From: Trichomonas vaginalis G3
Taxonomy: Eukaryota > Parabasalia > Trichomonadida > Trichomonadidae
Direction of reading: 5' to 3'
NCBI RefSeq assembly: GCF_026262505.1
Contig: NC_067205.1
Location: 9,114,001-9,178,000, forward strand
Length of the DNA stretch: 64,000 nt
This document shows, one piece after another, positions 1 to 9,300 of the stretch. Position numbers and translations under genes: made by a program. The notes beneath the pieces were generated by a model. That model was not told the DNA's origin. It was given only the letters and a program-made list of their open reading frames with translations, and did no database searches. Numbering within the stretch: position 1 is the stretch's first letter; every line of letters begins with the position of its first letter.

Positions 1-534
1 ATTAGATAAGAAAAATACTGTCAGAGAGGTTTTGAAAAAAGCAGAGTATATTGACTGGGATAGTATATCTTCTAGACTATTATATAGTGGTGCTATAAGA
101 GTTCATGACATTGAAACACTTATGTCAAAAGTTTTATATCTTAACTATACAAAGGTTTTCAAAGAGAACATAGAAAAATATACTGAGGGTATAGAGTTTG
201 GAGATGTCGTTGGACAGAGTTGTATGAAAAATATAAAAACAAGGAAAATGTTTTCTTTATAGTAGACCCGCCGTTCTATAACACATGGGATTTTCAATAC
301 CAAGTAGACTGGACTTTGAGAGACTCTTTAGAAACTTTAGACGTTTTACATAACCATCCATGCTTTTACTTTACATCCGATAAAAGTGGTTTGGAAAGTG
401 TCATGAGATGGTTAGAGGACATACATGACTATGATTTTAGATACGATAAGATAGAATATGAGAGAGGTCCTATAAACTGGAGAAAGTGTCATAACAAAGA
501 AATTTTATTGGTAAGTAAATGTGGTTTGAAATAG
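1..534 (+). pseudogene. DNA N6-adenine methyltransferase (Dam/D12 class), C-terminal part, Polinton gene remnant
   Basis: The gene runs in from the left edge. The segment FFIVDPPFYNT carries the DPPY-type catalytic motif of N6-adenine methyltransferases, here DPPF, preceded by hydrophobic residues as in the D12 class. After it come a strand with CFYFTSDKSG and a C-terminal strand ending in EILLVSKCG, which fits the last part of the fold. The likely reaction is methyl transfer from S-adenosylmethionine to adenine in DNA. T. vaginalis DNA is known to carry 6mA, so a mobile-element methyltransferase is of interest. The copy is broken. The class is fairly sure; the recognition sequence cannot be read from this. 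Confidence 0.7.
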
Positions 535-672
535 GACTACTTTTTTAGGTTTTTTCCATTGTGTCATTTACTTATTTGACGTGGCAGAAAGATATAGAGA
601 ATATGAAGATGAACCAATACCAGCAAATGTTCAGCATATGTACTCGTAAGAGATATTTTTATCTAATATTAA

Positions 673-1033
673 ATGGACGCACAGAACTTAGCGAATGCAC
701 AGCAACCTGGACAACCAAACCCAGAGAATATTCAAATGAAGTTAGAATACAAACTGCAATGGCAAACTATGTCAAGTGCCAACAGATGTACAAATGCAAA
801 CTGCCATGTCAAATGACGCTGCGTTAGGCTTACCACCATGGTATGCAAATATGAGATGGAAAGAGTTTTATACAAACCCTGAAGTGGGATATAAACAACT
901 CTATGCAGATGACGCGAACACAGGAGTTGACCCAGAGTATGTTTTCTACCAGAGGAGAAATAGAATGTATGAGCTCCAGTTAAAAAATGCTATGGAACTC
1001 AACAGGAAACGTAAGAGACTAGGCGGACATTAG
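673..1033 (+). pseudogene. Unknown small Polinton protein remnant
   Basis: The ATG at 673 follows TTTTTATCTAATATTAA, an AT-rich motif of the kind found before other genes of this element, which is why this start is preferred. The N-terminus is rich in Asn, Gln and Pro; the C-terminal part has GLPPWYANMRWKEFYTNPE and a basic end with RKRKRLGGH. I do not recognise the family. Its place beside a small amphipathic virion-like gene suggests a minor virion component, which is inference. The copy is broken. Confidence 0.4.
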
Positions 1034-1050
1034 ATTTTTACAATAGTAAA

Positions 1051-1292
1051 ATGGGTTTCTTTGGAAGAATAGGAAACTTCTTTCGAAATGTTGGAAAGGT
1101 ATATGGAATGGAATAAAATCTGTCGGAAGAGGAATTTGGAACGGAGTCAAAAATATTGGTAAAAGAGTAGGTCAGTTCGTTGGTATTATACCTAAAGACC
1201 CTGAACCAGAAGAACAAGCTCCTGTTATACAACAGCCTGAACCTGCACCACAGTCTAGTTGGCAACCAAATCCAACACCTCAACCGTATTAA
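1051..1292 (+). pseudogene. Small MGFFGRIG-type amphipathic protein remnant, virion-like
   Basis: It begins MGFFGRIGNFFRNVGK and ends in a Pro/Gln-rich tail. This layout, a glycine-rich amphipathic start followed by a proline-rich end, is the same as in the gene at 4735, so the two look like paralogues. Short membrane-active or core peptides of this kind are common among virion proteins of Polintons and adenoviruses, but no specific family is recognised. The ATG follows TTTTTACAATAGTAAA, the motif placed before most virion-type genes here. The copy is broken. Confidence 0.45.
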
Positions 1293-1296
1293 AAAA

Positions 1297-2145
1297 TCAT
1301 ATTTTTACCGTTCGATAGTAGTTGTATATGAAACTAAGTTCTAAGTAAAACGCGTGGTATAATGGAATTATTCTCTTTCTTCCATCTGTAGTAAACCATA
1401 CTTGAAAGTCTGAAATACTTCCACTTGGTGGTTCGTATAGCTTTGTAGGTTTTTCGTAAAAGTCATTTGCCAAGCATAAGAAAGAGTTTTGGGCGCCAGA
1501 AAATGAAGCATGAACAATAATAGCAGCTGGGTCGAAAACATCTTTAAATAAATATGGTTCATCTCTTGCATATCGACTGTAAATATTTGCTAAAGGAAGT
1601 TCGACTTTCTGATTTAACATTCTTTGCAAATAATACCATGACATTGCAGTGAATTCTGTATATATTTGTTCGTCTTTCTTTGGATTGTCTTCGTAGATTT
1701 GAAATGACACTTGTGAATTTTGTTTGTCATATACAATTCTCACATAAAGTGTGCTCTCGGTATTTGCATATTCATCAGCATATTTTGCATAACATGAATT
1801 TATTTTATCTTCTATATTTTTTAACGCAGTCTGTAGAGAAGATGAAAGGTCAACTTGTATTAGCTCAATTTCTTCCCACATTTTTCGTTTCCCTTCAGAT
1901 ATATAATCTATATGAAACCTTACAATAAATGGAAAACTTTTATCTTCTACAGACACAAACTTCATTCTACGAAAGCCAATAGCTTTTTGTGACAGATGGG
2001 TCTCTTAGCCATCTTAATGGGTAGTCAAAACGATAGCCTTCATGCTTTACGGTCTTGTCTCAAACTTTTGACCGACATTAGTAAAAAGTTCATCTAATGG
2101 TTTAGTTGTAGCAACTCTTGAATTTTCTTTTTCTATTGGAAGCAT
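1297..2145 (-). pseudogene. Candidate jelly-roll virion protein remnant
   Basis: The best preserved C-terminal part has many alternating hydrophobic strands and ends VWFTTDGRKRI...HAFYLELSFIYN. A strand, a short Asp-Gly turn and a last hydrophobic strand are typical at the end of single jelly-roll capsid proteins such as the Polinton penton. The start at 2145 is chosen because it is preceded by TTTTTATTCTAGATAAAAT, which also serves the divergent fibre gene at 2184 in the other direction. It is convergent with the small gene ending at 1292. The penton assignment is tentative because the gene at 17906 has a similar ending. The copy is broken. Confidence 0.4.
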
Positions 2146-2183
2146 ATTTTATCTAGAATAAAAATTCAAATGAAACAGCGTCT

Positions 2184-3768
2184 ATGAGAGAAATACAACA
2201 CAACCGACAACTCATTATGCAAGCTCTAAATAAGAACACAACAAACTTTTCAAACTATTCTAAGATATCTGAGTCATTGAAAGAAGGAAACTTAAAACTG
2301 ACATTAAACCCAATGACAGATGAGTTTCTGTTTCAAGACAATAAGAACCATACTGTCTGTATAAATCCAACAAAAGGAACTTTAAACGAGAAACCTATAA
2401 ATGAACTTCTTTTTGAAAACAGATGTTGACAACAAAGCTGACAAAGAATATGTAGACGATGCAATAGCAAAAGAAGAAGAAAGAGCTAACAATGCTTATG
2501 CAACAAAAGAACATACTCATCCTGAACTAGCAGACAAAACATATGTTGACAATAAAATGTCAAGTGAAGTGACAAGAGCTGAAAACGAATATTCTAAAAA
2601 GACTCATACACATTCTATATCTGAAATAACAGACTTACAAGAAACCTTAAACAGGAAAAGTGCCGTTGGACATACACATACATCTTCTGAAATAACAGAC
2701 TTAAACGTTAGCCTTGAAAAGAAAGCAGATAAAACATATGTCAATGAAATATACCAAAGTTTAGTTGGAACAAAAAATATTGAAACTATTGTTGGTGACT
2801 TTTCTGTCAATGAAGAAAACAAATATTTTAGATGGGAGTTTGTACAGTCCTTAAGAAATGGTATACGGTATAAACTCATTCCGAAAAATAACAATGAAAT
2901 GTATGTAAGCTATAAAAAGAACGATGGTACACAAGTTAAAGTTCCATTAGACAACAACTGCTACTTAAACTTATATGGAGACGAACAAAAGAAATATTTA
3001 AGAGTTTATGAAATGACAGATATGACATTGCCTGACCCAGCTCCAGCACCATATTATTATGACTATGGAGATGACGTCAGAACACCACATGTAGATGAAC
3101 AAAAGCTAACATTATATTTAGATTTTTATAGATATAAAAGATATAATGCAATAGAAAAAACGAGAATAGTATACTATTATGAAGATGACAGAAATAAATA
3201 TTATAGTCAAGACTTTACCTACCCTGAAAACATAAGATTTATATTATAAAAAATATTCTGACACAAACCAGAAGAAACCTGAAATAGTTGCACTATATTT
3301 TAAGTTCAAAAGAGACAATCCTATAATATCTCATATGTTTGATTTAATGAACCCAGTAGGTTCTATTTATACATCTATGGAAGCAAGAGGTCCTCAAGTA
3401 ATGTTTGGTGTTGGTGCATGGGAACAAATAGTCGACAGGTTTTTGTATTGTGCAAACTCTTCAAAGGAAACAGGTGGAAGTAAAACGATTTCAGGTGAAA
3501 ATTTACCTGCACACAGTCACTACATAGATTTAAGTACATCTCAAGCAGGTTGGCATAAGCATAGATATTGGGATTGGTCAGGAATGACAAAAGGTAAAGG
3601 ATATGATGTTAAAGACGACGTTAAGTTTGCTATAAATTGTTACTGGATGACACTCAGGGAGAAGGAAACCATACACATTTCGTTTCAGGATATACGCAAA
3701 CAACGGGACAAAGTAAAGAATACATGCCACCTTACATGACAGTTTACGCATGGTATAGAATTGCTTAG
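2184..3768 (+). pseudogene. Phage-type trimeric tail-fibre/receptor-binding protein remnant in the Polinton
   Basis: The middle part carries repeats of the type KTHTHSISEITDL and GHTHTSSEITDL, with TYVDN and ADKTYV segments between them, as in shafts of bacteriophage tail fibres. The C-terminal part reads NPVGSIYTS, GAWEQIVDRFLY, GGSKTISGENLPAHSH and MPPYMTVYAWYR, the hallmarks of the phage T4 gp10/short-tail-fibre-like tip that is common in phages and some large viruses. The role in the living element would be attachment of particles to a cell surface. Its stop codon overlaps the end of the convergent integrase gene by a few bases. It shares a divergent promoter with the gene at 1297-2145. 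The copy is broken. Confidence 0.75.
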
Positions 3769-4718
3769 TCGTCATTTTCAACTTCTTTAGCATATTCGTC
3801 AGGAGTTGTCTTATATTTGTTAGGAACTGTCTTTGAAAGTATACCACCTTGAACTTTGACAAGTTTGAAACGAGGTCTGACAATAGTAGTTTTATCTTCT
3901 GCTTGCAGTCTGTACATTTTGCCATGTTTGCCTAAAACTTCATAATATTCTCTTGTATACTTTCTTCTATTTTTACGAACACGAATGTGAGTACCTGTCG
4001 GTTCCCATTGTTGTCATAGTCAATAGTATTTTCATATGGGTCGCGTTTAGGTATTTCTATTTTTACTTTGTCACCTTTCTTAAGTTTGAAGCCTGGCATT
4101 CTTTCTTGTTTGTCTCTTTTGACTAAATTGTTAAATATAAAGTCTTTCTCTAAGTCGGGTTGTTTTTCATTTCTTCGGGGGAGTGGTTTCCCAAACCTTT
4201 TTGTTTACGGCTATTGTAAATATTTAAAACTTGTCTCATCTTTGCCATGGAGAAGTGCTATATTTGTCGTCATATGACATTTCATCTACCTCACCACCTT
4301 GTGGTTGATTTAAGTCTCTTAAGATTTTTATACAACTGTCAATGACACCAAGAGCAGAATGGTTTTGGTCGACAATGAAATATTGGTTTACATTTTTTGA
4401 ACGCAGATAGTTTTTAATATCGTCTGATTTGAAAGAACTTTCACAGTCAGATGTCAGTTTTGTTGGATGGTATTTGTCAACGAATATTGTCAAAGCTGCT
4501 AAGATATCTAAAATATTTTGGACTGTAATGGTATGGCTTCACAGTATCTTGTGTTTTGACCGACAAATATTAGCCAGTATGGTGGTCCATCTTCTCTATA
4601 CCTCGGAATGTTTTCCAAGATATCCATAAACCAAGCATTTGGTGTTGAACTAAAGATTTTTATCATGAGTGCTTTCTTTGTTGCTTAGAAACATAGGGGT
4701 CCTTGTTGGATTCGTCAT
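3765..4718 (-). pseudogene. Retrovirus-like integrase (rve, DDE) of the Polinton, remnant
   Basis: Recognisable parts are WFMDILEN and YWLIFVGQNTRYCEAIPL around the first catalytic Asp, TKLTSDCESSFKS followed by FIVDQNHSALGVIDS around the second Asp and the Glu, and a C-terminal SH3/chromo-like part with GDKVKIEIPK, EYYEVLGKHGKMYRL and VRPRFKLV. The enzyme joins linear element DNA to host chromosomes. The start at 4718 is preceded by GGGTAAAAAATG and lies back to back with the gene at 4735, sharing a 16-bp promoter region. The total span, about 318 codons, fits Polinton integrases. The copy is broken at several places. Confidence 0.85.
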
Positions 4719-4734
4719 TTTTTACCCATAAGAA

Positions 4735-5136
4735 ATGGGTTTATTTGGCGCATTAGCAGGAGTTGCATCCAGATTTTTGCCCGCAGTGGGAACAATAGCC
4801 AGAGGTGTATTTGGAGTTGGAAGGAAGATTTTGAGTACATTAGGTATACTTAAAGAGAAAGCACAACCTATTATACAAACTGTACAGAAAGGTTGGGATG
4901 TAGCACGAGATGCAGCAAATCTTATTCCAAATCCTGAAACAAGAGGAAAAGTTCAAGGATGGATGGACAATGTAGGAAGACAAGCAGGAAACTATTATAA
5001 CAAAGCAAATGACTACTATAACCAAGCAGGACACTATATGGACCAAGGTGAAAGATTCTTTAACAGAGGATATAACCATGCACAACAATGGGTAAACAAT
5101 AACCAACCTCAACCGCCTCAAACGTGGGGAATGTAA
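4735..5136 (+). CDS. Small amphipathic virion-like protein, MGLFGALAG type
   Basis: This 133-residue frame looks whole. Residues 1-50 are glycine-rich and amphipathic (MGLFGALAGVASRFLPAVGT, then ARGVFGVGRKI), residues 50-80 look helical, and residues 80-133 are rich in Tyr, Asn and Gln with a proline-rich end. This resembles membrane-lytic or core peptides of double jelly-roll viruses such as adenovirus pVI, but only in general character. It appears to be a paralogue of the gene at 1051. It is the first of four closely spaced plus-strand genes leading to the DNA polymerase. The ATG follows TTTTTTACCCATAAGAA. Confidence 0.6.
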   Translation: MGLFGALAGVASRFLPAVGTIARGVFGVGRKILSTLGILKEKAQPIIQTVQKGWDVARDAANLIPNPETRGKVQGWMDNVGRQAGNYYNKANDYYNQAGHYMDQGERFFNRGYNHAQQWVNNNQPQPPQTWGM

Positions 5137-5139
5137 AGT

Positions 5140-5155
5140 TTTTTACTGAGATGAA
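5140..5155 (+). promoter_or_regulatory. TTTTTACT-type promoter motif before the gene at 5156
   Basis: TTTTTACTGAGATGAA directly precedes ATG here and again at 5314-5329. Close relatives stand before the capsid gene (TTTTTACTCATATGAAATG on the minus strand at 21220-21238), the gene at 4735 and the jelly-roll gene at 18694. The motif therefore seems to mark virion-type genes of this element. Confidence 0.6.
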
Positions 5156-5311
5156 ATGAACAATACAGCATTGAGACAAATGGGTTCAAGATGGATTTGT
5201 CGGCTTCCAGCAGTTACACAACCACGTGTTTGTCAAGTTCTTCCTATACCTCAGGAAGTTTTAGACCGACTTAAAAAACCTAAACAACCAGTTGAAAACA
5301 AAACAAACTAA
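5156..5311 (+). CDS. Small basic protein, 51 residues, unknown
   Basis: The frame starts MNNTALRQMGSRWICRLPAV and ends KQPVENKTN. It is short, but it is supported by the upstream sequence TTTTTACTGAGATGAA, which is identical to that before the next gene at 5330, and by tight packing between two good frames. It contains Cys, Arg and Pro and no recognised domain. Confidence 0.55.
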   Translation: MNNTALRQMGSRWICRLPAVTQPRVCQVLPIPQEVLDRLKKPKQPVENKTN

Positions 5312-5313
5312 AA

Positions 5314-5329
5314 TTTTTACTGAGATGAA
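5314..5329 (+). promoter_or_regulatory. Second identical TTTTTACT-type promoter motif
   Basis: This is the same 16 bases as at 5140-5155, ending directly at the ATG at 5330. Exact repetition just before two unrelated frames argues for a transcription start signal, not chance. Confidence 0.6.
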
Positions 5330-5701
5330 ATGACCGAAGAAGTTGAAACGGTAGATTTGACACCACAAACAAAAAGTTCAGAACCATTGTCAAAACCTGT
5401 CAAAGAACTTACAGATGAAGAGAAAAATTCAATAATAGAAAGTGCCAGGTCTGGAAATACAAACCCTAACTACAAAGTCACTTTTCATAGAAATGGAACG
5501 GCAAGTATCTCAAAAAAGAAACAGACTCTCACAAATAAAATATTGAAGTCTGAAGGAGCTTTCGAGACAACAGATGGAAAAGTTTACTTCACTGACCAAC
5601 AGTTCATTATAGAACATCTCATTGACTTAGAGTCGAAATATTCTAAACTTTACAACAAACACAAAAAGTTGAAAGGAAAACAAAAAACAAATGGCATATG
5701 A
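5330..5701 (+). CDS. Unknown charged Polinton protein, 123 residues
   Basis: The frame is open and starts at a motif-supported ATG. Residues 1-35 are acidic and Thr/Ser/Pro-rich, residues 45-65 contain NPNYKVTFHRNGTASISKKK, and the end from about residue 95 is a predicted helix with many Lys, probably a coiled coil. I do not recognise the family. It overlaps the next gene by 11 bases, which suggests joint expression. Confidence 0.6.
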   Translation: MTEEVETVDLTPQTKSSEPLSKPVKELTDEEKNSIIESARSGNTNPNYKVTFHRNGTASISKKKQTLTNKILKSEGAFETTDGKVYFTDQQFIIEHLIDLESKYSKLYNKHKKLKGKQKTNGI

Positions 5702-5915
5702 TATTTATGAAGATGTTGACGACACAACTGTTCCTGCAGGTGAGGTAAAGTCAGAGGAACCGAAAAGTGACGAAAAACCGATAGAAGAAGAAAAACCAAA
5801 AACTGAAGATAAACCAAAACCAAAGTTTAGTTTCCAAACTAAACCAAGTCAACCTTCATTAGCTGGTATGGGTTGGCGTCAAAGACTTATGGCAGCAGGC
5901 GGTTATGTAAAGTAA
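5691..5915 (+). CDS. Small Lys/Glu/Pro-rich protein, 74 residues, unknown
   Basis: It begins MAYDIYEDVDDTT, continues with a long low-complexity stretch of Glu, Lys and Pro, and ends with a compact GMGWRQRLMAAGGYVK. The disordered middle and the glycine-rich amphipathic end fit a virion core or linker protein, though no family is recognised. It overlaps the previous gene and ends 30 bp before the polymerase start. Confidence 0.55.
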   Translation: MAYDIYEDVDDTTVPAGEVKSEEPKSDEKPIEEEKPKTEDKPKPKFSFQTKPSQPSLAGMGWRQRLMAAGGYVK

Positions 5916-5924
5916 AGAAAAAAA

Positions 5925-5945
5925 CATTTTTTTATTTTTATAAAA
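5925..5945 (+). promoter_or_regulatory. Replication-gene promoter TTTTTATTTTTATAAAA before polymerase
   Basis: TTTTTATTTTTATAAAAATG, ending in the polymerase start codon, is the same 20 bases found before the SF3 helicase on the minus strand at 17874-17893. The two replication genes therefore share a start signal that differs from the TTTTTACT type of virion genes. Confidence 0.6.
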
Positions 5946-8099
5946 ATGCCCCCGTATAGAATGGATAGAAGGTCTGCTAGAATAAAAGCAGAGTTAGAAA
6001 GATATGGTTGGAGAGTTTCAAAGAAGTTTAAATATAGGAAGGGAAGACCCATAAAAGTCTATGACAAATTGTCTGGTCTTCGCTACGAAATGGATTTGGA
6101 AACAGCACGTGCAAATTATCCAAACAGACTAGAGAGGTTAGAAGAAGAACGTCTTATGGACATGCCTTTCGATGTTAGTGAACCTCAAGTTGAAGGACAC
6201 GACGGCTTTGCCAGATTCTACTGGAAACATGACGAACAATTGCATCCTTTGAGAAGGAAAAAAGGAAAAGGTGAAGACGCACATGCTCCCATGGAAAGAA
6301 CAAGATATGCATATGAAAAGTATCGTGAAGTTAGAAGTCAAATTACATCTGGTCGAACCTTTACAGTAAACTTTGACGAAGGAAAGAACAAAGAAGGCTT
6401 CATGGGAGTACTTGCTGCAATTCAAGACGGAAATAAGAAAGGATACAATCTCAGATTGACCATAACAGATTTGGACGGTCATATATACTATGCGCATGGC
6501 AATGTCACAACAGCTGCAATGCTTCTTGACGCTTTCAAGACTACAAAGAGAGAACAAATGGTTGACTCCGACTCAGACATTTTGAATGCAATTGAAGGAA
6601 TTGCAAGTGTCAAGTTCGAATGGTACCAACCTAACCCTCAAGCAGTCAGACAACATGCTGGATACTTCCCGTTCATAAATAAGTCTGACATTGACTTGAC
6701 AAGGTATGGAATTTACAATTCAATTGAAACAATTGTCAATGAACCTTGTATTCTTACATGTCTCAGGAACTCTGGTCTTGTTTCAGAAGAGAAGATGAAG
6801 TATCTTGAGTCATGTGTGAAGACAAGGTACATTCTCAGAGGTCAATTGGCAAAAATTGCACCGTTGGCAAATGTCAATATCCGAGTCAGCATACCTACAG
6901 CTAAAGGTTCTTCACATGACGACTATGTTGTTGAGTTCAATTTACCATGGTTGAAGATTGTAATTGTCCACAACCACTTCATGTTGAACGAAAGTCTTAC
7001 AAACCCATTCTTTGGTAAAAGTAAGTGCAACATTGTCAGAGCTGTAAACATTCTTTTCGAGAAAGGTTTGTTGGAACCAATTCCAGATGACAAGCTGACA
7101 GAAACTTTTGTACCAAAAGACGAAACAAACTTTTCATTGTTAGCAAGACCAAAAGTTGTTCCAGACAAAGTTCTAGCACAAAAGAAGTACACAGTTCCAA
7201 AAGGAGTTGGATTGTTCGGATACCAACCTGAACCAGAAGAACTTCCAATGAGGTTGCAAGAACTTCAAGATGCTATAAACAAACTCCCATTGAGACATCC
7301 GATTGACGTCAAATTGTATTGGAGAGCATCAGAGTTAGGTCAGAAGGTTTTATATGAAACAGGTTGCTTCGACGATGTTTATGAGATAACAGGAGAAGTT
7401 TCTCAGAAGATAAGAGACTCGCTTGAATTTCCACAAACTGGACCAATTGGTTGCGACAAGTTCGACTCAGATGAAAAGATATACTATGTCGACCTTAACG
7501 CTGCATACATGAGGTTTGTCCAATATATCCCGACTGGAATTCCAAACGAAGATGGTGAGTTCCCGGGAAGGAACTATACAGTTGGAAAAGTCATACAACA
7601 ACTGTATGATATTAGGAAAGCTTCAAACCCCAAACTTGCAATGACACTCAAATTGCTTATGAATTCGACATGGGGATATTCCATTAAGAAACCTCAAGAG
7701 ATGAAGAGTAAACATTATGAGAAGGTCGACAACTTTGTTGAAAGGTTTTCTCCTTTTGTTTTGAAGTACGAATTCACTCAAGGTCAAAGTGGCTTAGTAA
7801 CCACATTAAAACCTATTGTCGAACATTGGTCCTATCCTCAGTTCGCAAAGGCAGTCCTTGACAACTACAACAAATTCTTCTCCGAAGTCAAATCCAAAGT
7901 GAAGGTTTACTATGAGAACATTGACGCACTCATGACGAACGAAGAAGGCTATAACAAACTCATTGAAATGGGAATGGTCGGTGAAAAGATGGGTCAATTC
8001 AAATTGGACAAAATTTTCACCGAAGTTCATGTCCTCTCCAAGCGTAAGTACTGGGGCATACTTGAAGACGGCACAGAAATAAAACATTGCATGAAGTAA
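5946..8099 (+). CDS. polB: Protein-primed DNA polymerase family B (pPolB) of the Polinton
   Basis: The 717-residue frame looks whole. The C-terminal half has the polymerase signatures: YYVDLNAAYMRFVQYIPTGI at about 517-536 (motif A), LKLLMNSTWGYS at about 569-580 (motif B, Kx3NSxYG type), YYENIDALM at about 655-663 (motif C region) and KRKYWG near residue 700. VKLYWRASELGQKVLYETG before motif A is a segment I recall from trichomonad Maverick polymerases. The N-terminal half is basic (residues 1-80) and probably binds DNA. The enzyme would copy the linear element from a terminal protein primer. It shares its promoter sequence with the helicase at 16641. Third-position G and C are more common than in the neighbouring virion genes. 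Confidence 0.9.
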   Translation: MPPYRMDRRSARIKAELERYGWRVSKKFKYRKGRPIKVYDKLSGLRYEMDLETARANYPNRLERLEEERLMDMPFDVSEPQVEGHDGFARFYWKHDEQLHPLRRKKGKGEDAHAPMERTRYAYEKYREVRSQITSGRTFTVNFDEGKNKEGFMGVLAAIQDGNKKGYNLRLTITDLDGHIYYAHGNVTTAAMLLDAFKTTKREQMVDSDSDILNAIEGIASVKFEWYQPNPQAVRQHAGYFPFINKSDIDLTRYGIYNSIETIVNEPCILTCLRNSGLVSEEKMKYLESCVKTRYILRGQLAKIAPLANVNIRVSIPTAKGSSHDDYVVEFNLPWLKIVIVHNHFMLNESLTNPFFGKSKCNIVRAVNILFEKGLLEPIPDDKLTETFVPKDETNFSLLARPKVVPDKVLAQKKYTVPKGVGLFGYQPEPEELPMRLQELQDAINKLPLRHPIDVKLYWRASELGQKVLYETGCFDDVYEITGEVSQKIRDSLEFPQTGPIGCDKFDSDEKIYYVDLNAAYMRFVQYIPTGIPNEDGEFPGRNYTVGKVIQQLYDIRKASNPKLAMTLKLLMNSTWGYSIKKPQEMKSKHYEKVDNFVERFSPFVLKYEFTQGQSGLVTTLKPIVEHWSYPQFAKAVLDNYNKFFSEVKSKVKVYYENIDALMTNEEGYNKLIEMGMVGEKMGQFKLDKIFTEVHVLSKRKYWGILEDGTEIKHCMK

Positions 8100-8106
8100 A
8101 AAATTT

Positions 8107-8214
8107 TTATTCGAATTTGAATCGGACAGGTCGAGTTACACCATTCTTGGTCTCAAACTCATATATAACCTGTTTGTTTGTATTTTCGTCGACTATGACA
8201 CGAGACACGAACAT
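8107..8214 (-). CDS. Possible 35-residue protein, unknown
   Basis: The frame MFVSRVIVDENTNKQVIYEF continues to FKFE and fills the gap between the polymerase end and the next gene. Its codon use resembles the surrounding genes and its strand pattern would suit a small beta protein. Without homology the call is weak. Confidence 0.35.
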   Translation of the reverse strand: MFVSRVIVDENTNKQVIYEFETKNGVTRPVRFKFE

Positions 8215-8244
8215 TGACCAAACGGACAAAAAGTGTCATTTCAG

Positions 8245-8508
8245 ATGGTCCCGCAGCCAATCGCATTCGAGCACTTCGAAGAAGCCTTACGTTCCAAGGG
8301 AGAGGGTGTCTGGTGCAAGGCAGAGGTCATGAGACTCTACGAGCAGTACATCCTCAATGCCTGGGAGGACAAATCGTCCTTGGAATGGCAATTCTACCAA
8401 CTCCTCTGGGACGACCTCCTACGCAACTGGGATGACGAAAGAGTCCAATTCAGAGGTCAGGAACTAATTTTGCAAATTACCCTTAATTTAACATACTTAT
8501 CCAAATAA
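8245..8508 (+). CDS. Unknown Trp-rich acidic protein, 87 residues
   Basis: The start at 8245 is chosen because AAAAAGTGTCATTTCAG directly precedes it; TCATTT matches the trichomonad initiator element and stands just before several other genes of this block. The protein starts MVPQPIAFEHFEEALRSKG and is mostly helical, with the Trp-rich segment LEWQFYQLLWDDLLRNWDDE near the middle. Its G+C-rich codons differ from those of virion genes. No family is recognised. Confidence 0.55.
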   Translation: MVPQPIAFEHFEEALRSKGEGVWCKAEVMRLYEQYILNAWEDKSSLEWQFYQLLWDDLLRNWDDERVQFRGQELILQITLNLTYLSK

Positions 8509-8557
8509 ACACCTAAATTTACTTGGGGTTTCCCCCTAAAATAAAATTTTTTTACTC

Positions 8558-9268
8558 TTAGAACCACTCGAGGTTCTCCTTACGGTTGTTGAGCTTGTCA
8601 CCGTCAATGTGTCTGACCCTCGTCTTCTTGTCTGGATTTGGAACCCATTGAATTGCGACAAGCTTGCCCATGGAGATTGAACCGCGATTCCGAAGGTTAA
8701 GGTTCAAGTGTCCCAAGTTGTTGAGGACTGGGGTAAGAACCTTGCCTGTCTCCTTGTTGCGGATTTGGTATGGGTAGGGTTGGGAAATTTCGTAAGCGTC
8801 ATCGGCAACAAGGGTTGCCCAAACTTCCTCTTCTTCGTGTTTCTCTTCTTCATCTTCTTCCTCTTCTTCTTCGTGTTTCTTTTCTTCCTCTTCTTCCTCG
8901 ACAATTCCTTCTTCAATTCTGTGTTCACGAATTACGGTGTTGCATGTTCTGTCCTTTCCGAGTACCTTCCAGATGGCGTCTATCTCTTCGAAGAAACGGT
9001 AGATGAGTCTGGCAAGGTCTCGGTTCTCTCTCTCGTAATTGCGCAAGGTTTCCGTCAAATCATTCAGGCATTTCTCATTGGAAGCTTGGTTCATGAGGAC
9101 ATCGGCTTTGAGCTTGGTCATCTCTTCCATAAGACTACTTTGGAGAGTCTTAACGGTGTTTGTCAGATGAGCTTTCAAATTCAAAATTTGAATTTGAACT
9201 GGGCGCTTGTCTGGCAACATTGAAAGGACATCTGCCATTGTGTTCGGCTTCGGTGCTTGTTCGGACAT
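8558..9268 (-). CDS. HNH (NUMOD4/HNH_3-like) protein with coiled coil and Glu-rich linker
   Basis: Residues 20-115 are helical and probably a coiled coil. Residues 120-148 are an almost pure Glu/Lys run. Residues 155-236 read YPYQIRNKETGKVL, then a repeat-like GHLNLNLRNRG, then LVAIQWVPNPDK, VRHIDGDKLNNRKENLEWF. The last two match NUMOD4 followed by an HNH_3 motif of homing endonucleases, where the His and the NN...NLEW residues form the nuclease core. It could cut DNA or serve as a DNA-binding protein of the element. The upstream sequence CACTTCATTTTTTCGATG holds a TCATTT initiator. The frame looks whole. Confidence 0.75.
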   Translation of the reverse strand: MSEQAPKPNTMADVLSMLPDKRPVQIQILNLKAHLTNTVKTLQSSLMEEMTKLKADVLMNQASNEKCLNDLTETLRNYERENRDLARLIYRFFEEIDAIWKVLGKDRTCNTVIREHRIEEGIVEEEEEEKKHEEEEEEDEEEKHEEEEVWATLVADDAYEISQPYPYQIRNKETGKVLTPVLNNLGHLNLNLRNRGSISMGKLVAIQWVPNPDKKTRVRHIDGDKLNNRKENLEWF

Positions 9269-9300
9269 CGAAAAAATGAAGTGGTTTGAGAATGACGGTT

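Noticed and set aside
8708-9223. A 171-codon plus-strand frame opposite the HNH gene
   Set aside because: Its Phe/Leu-rich run is the complement of the Glu-rich linker of the real gene.
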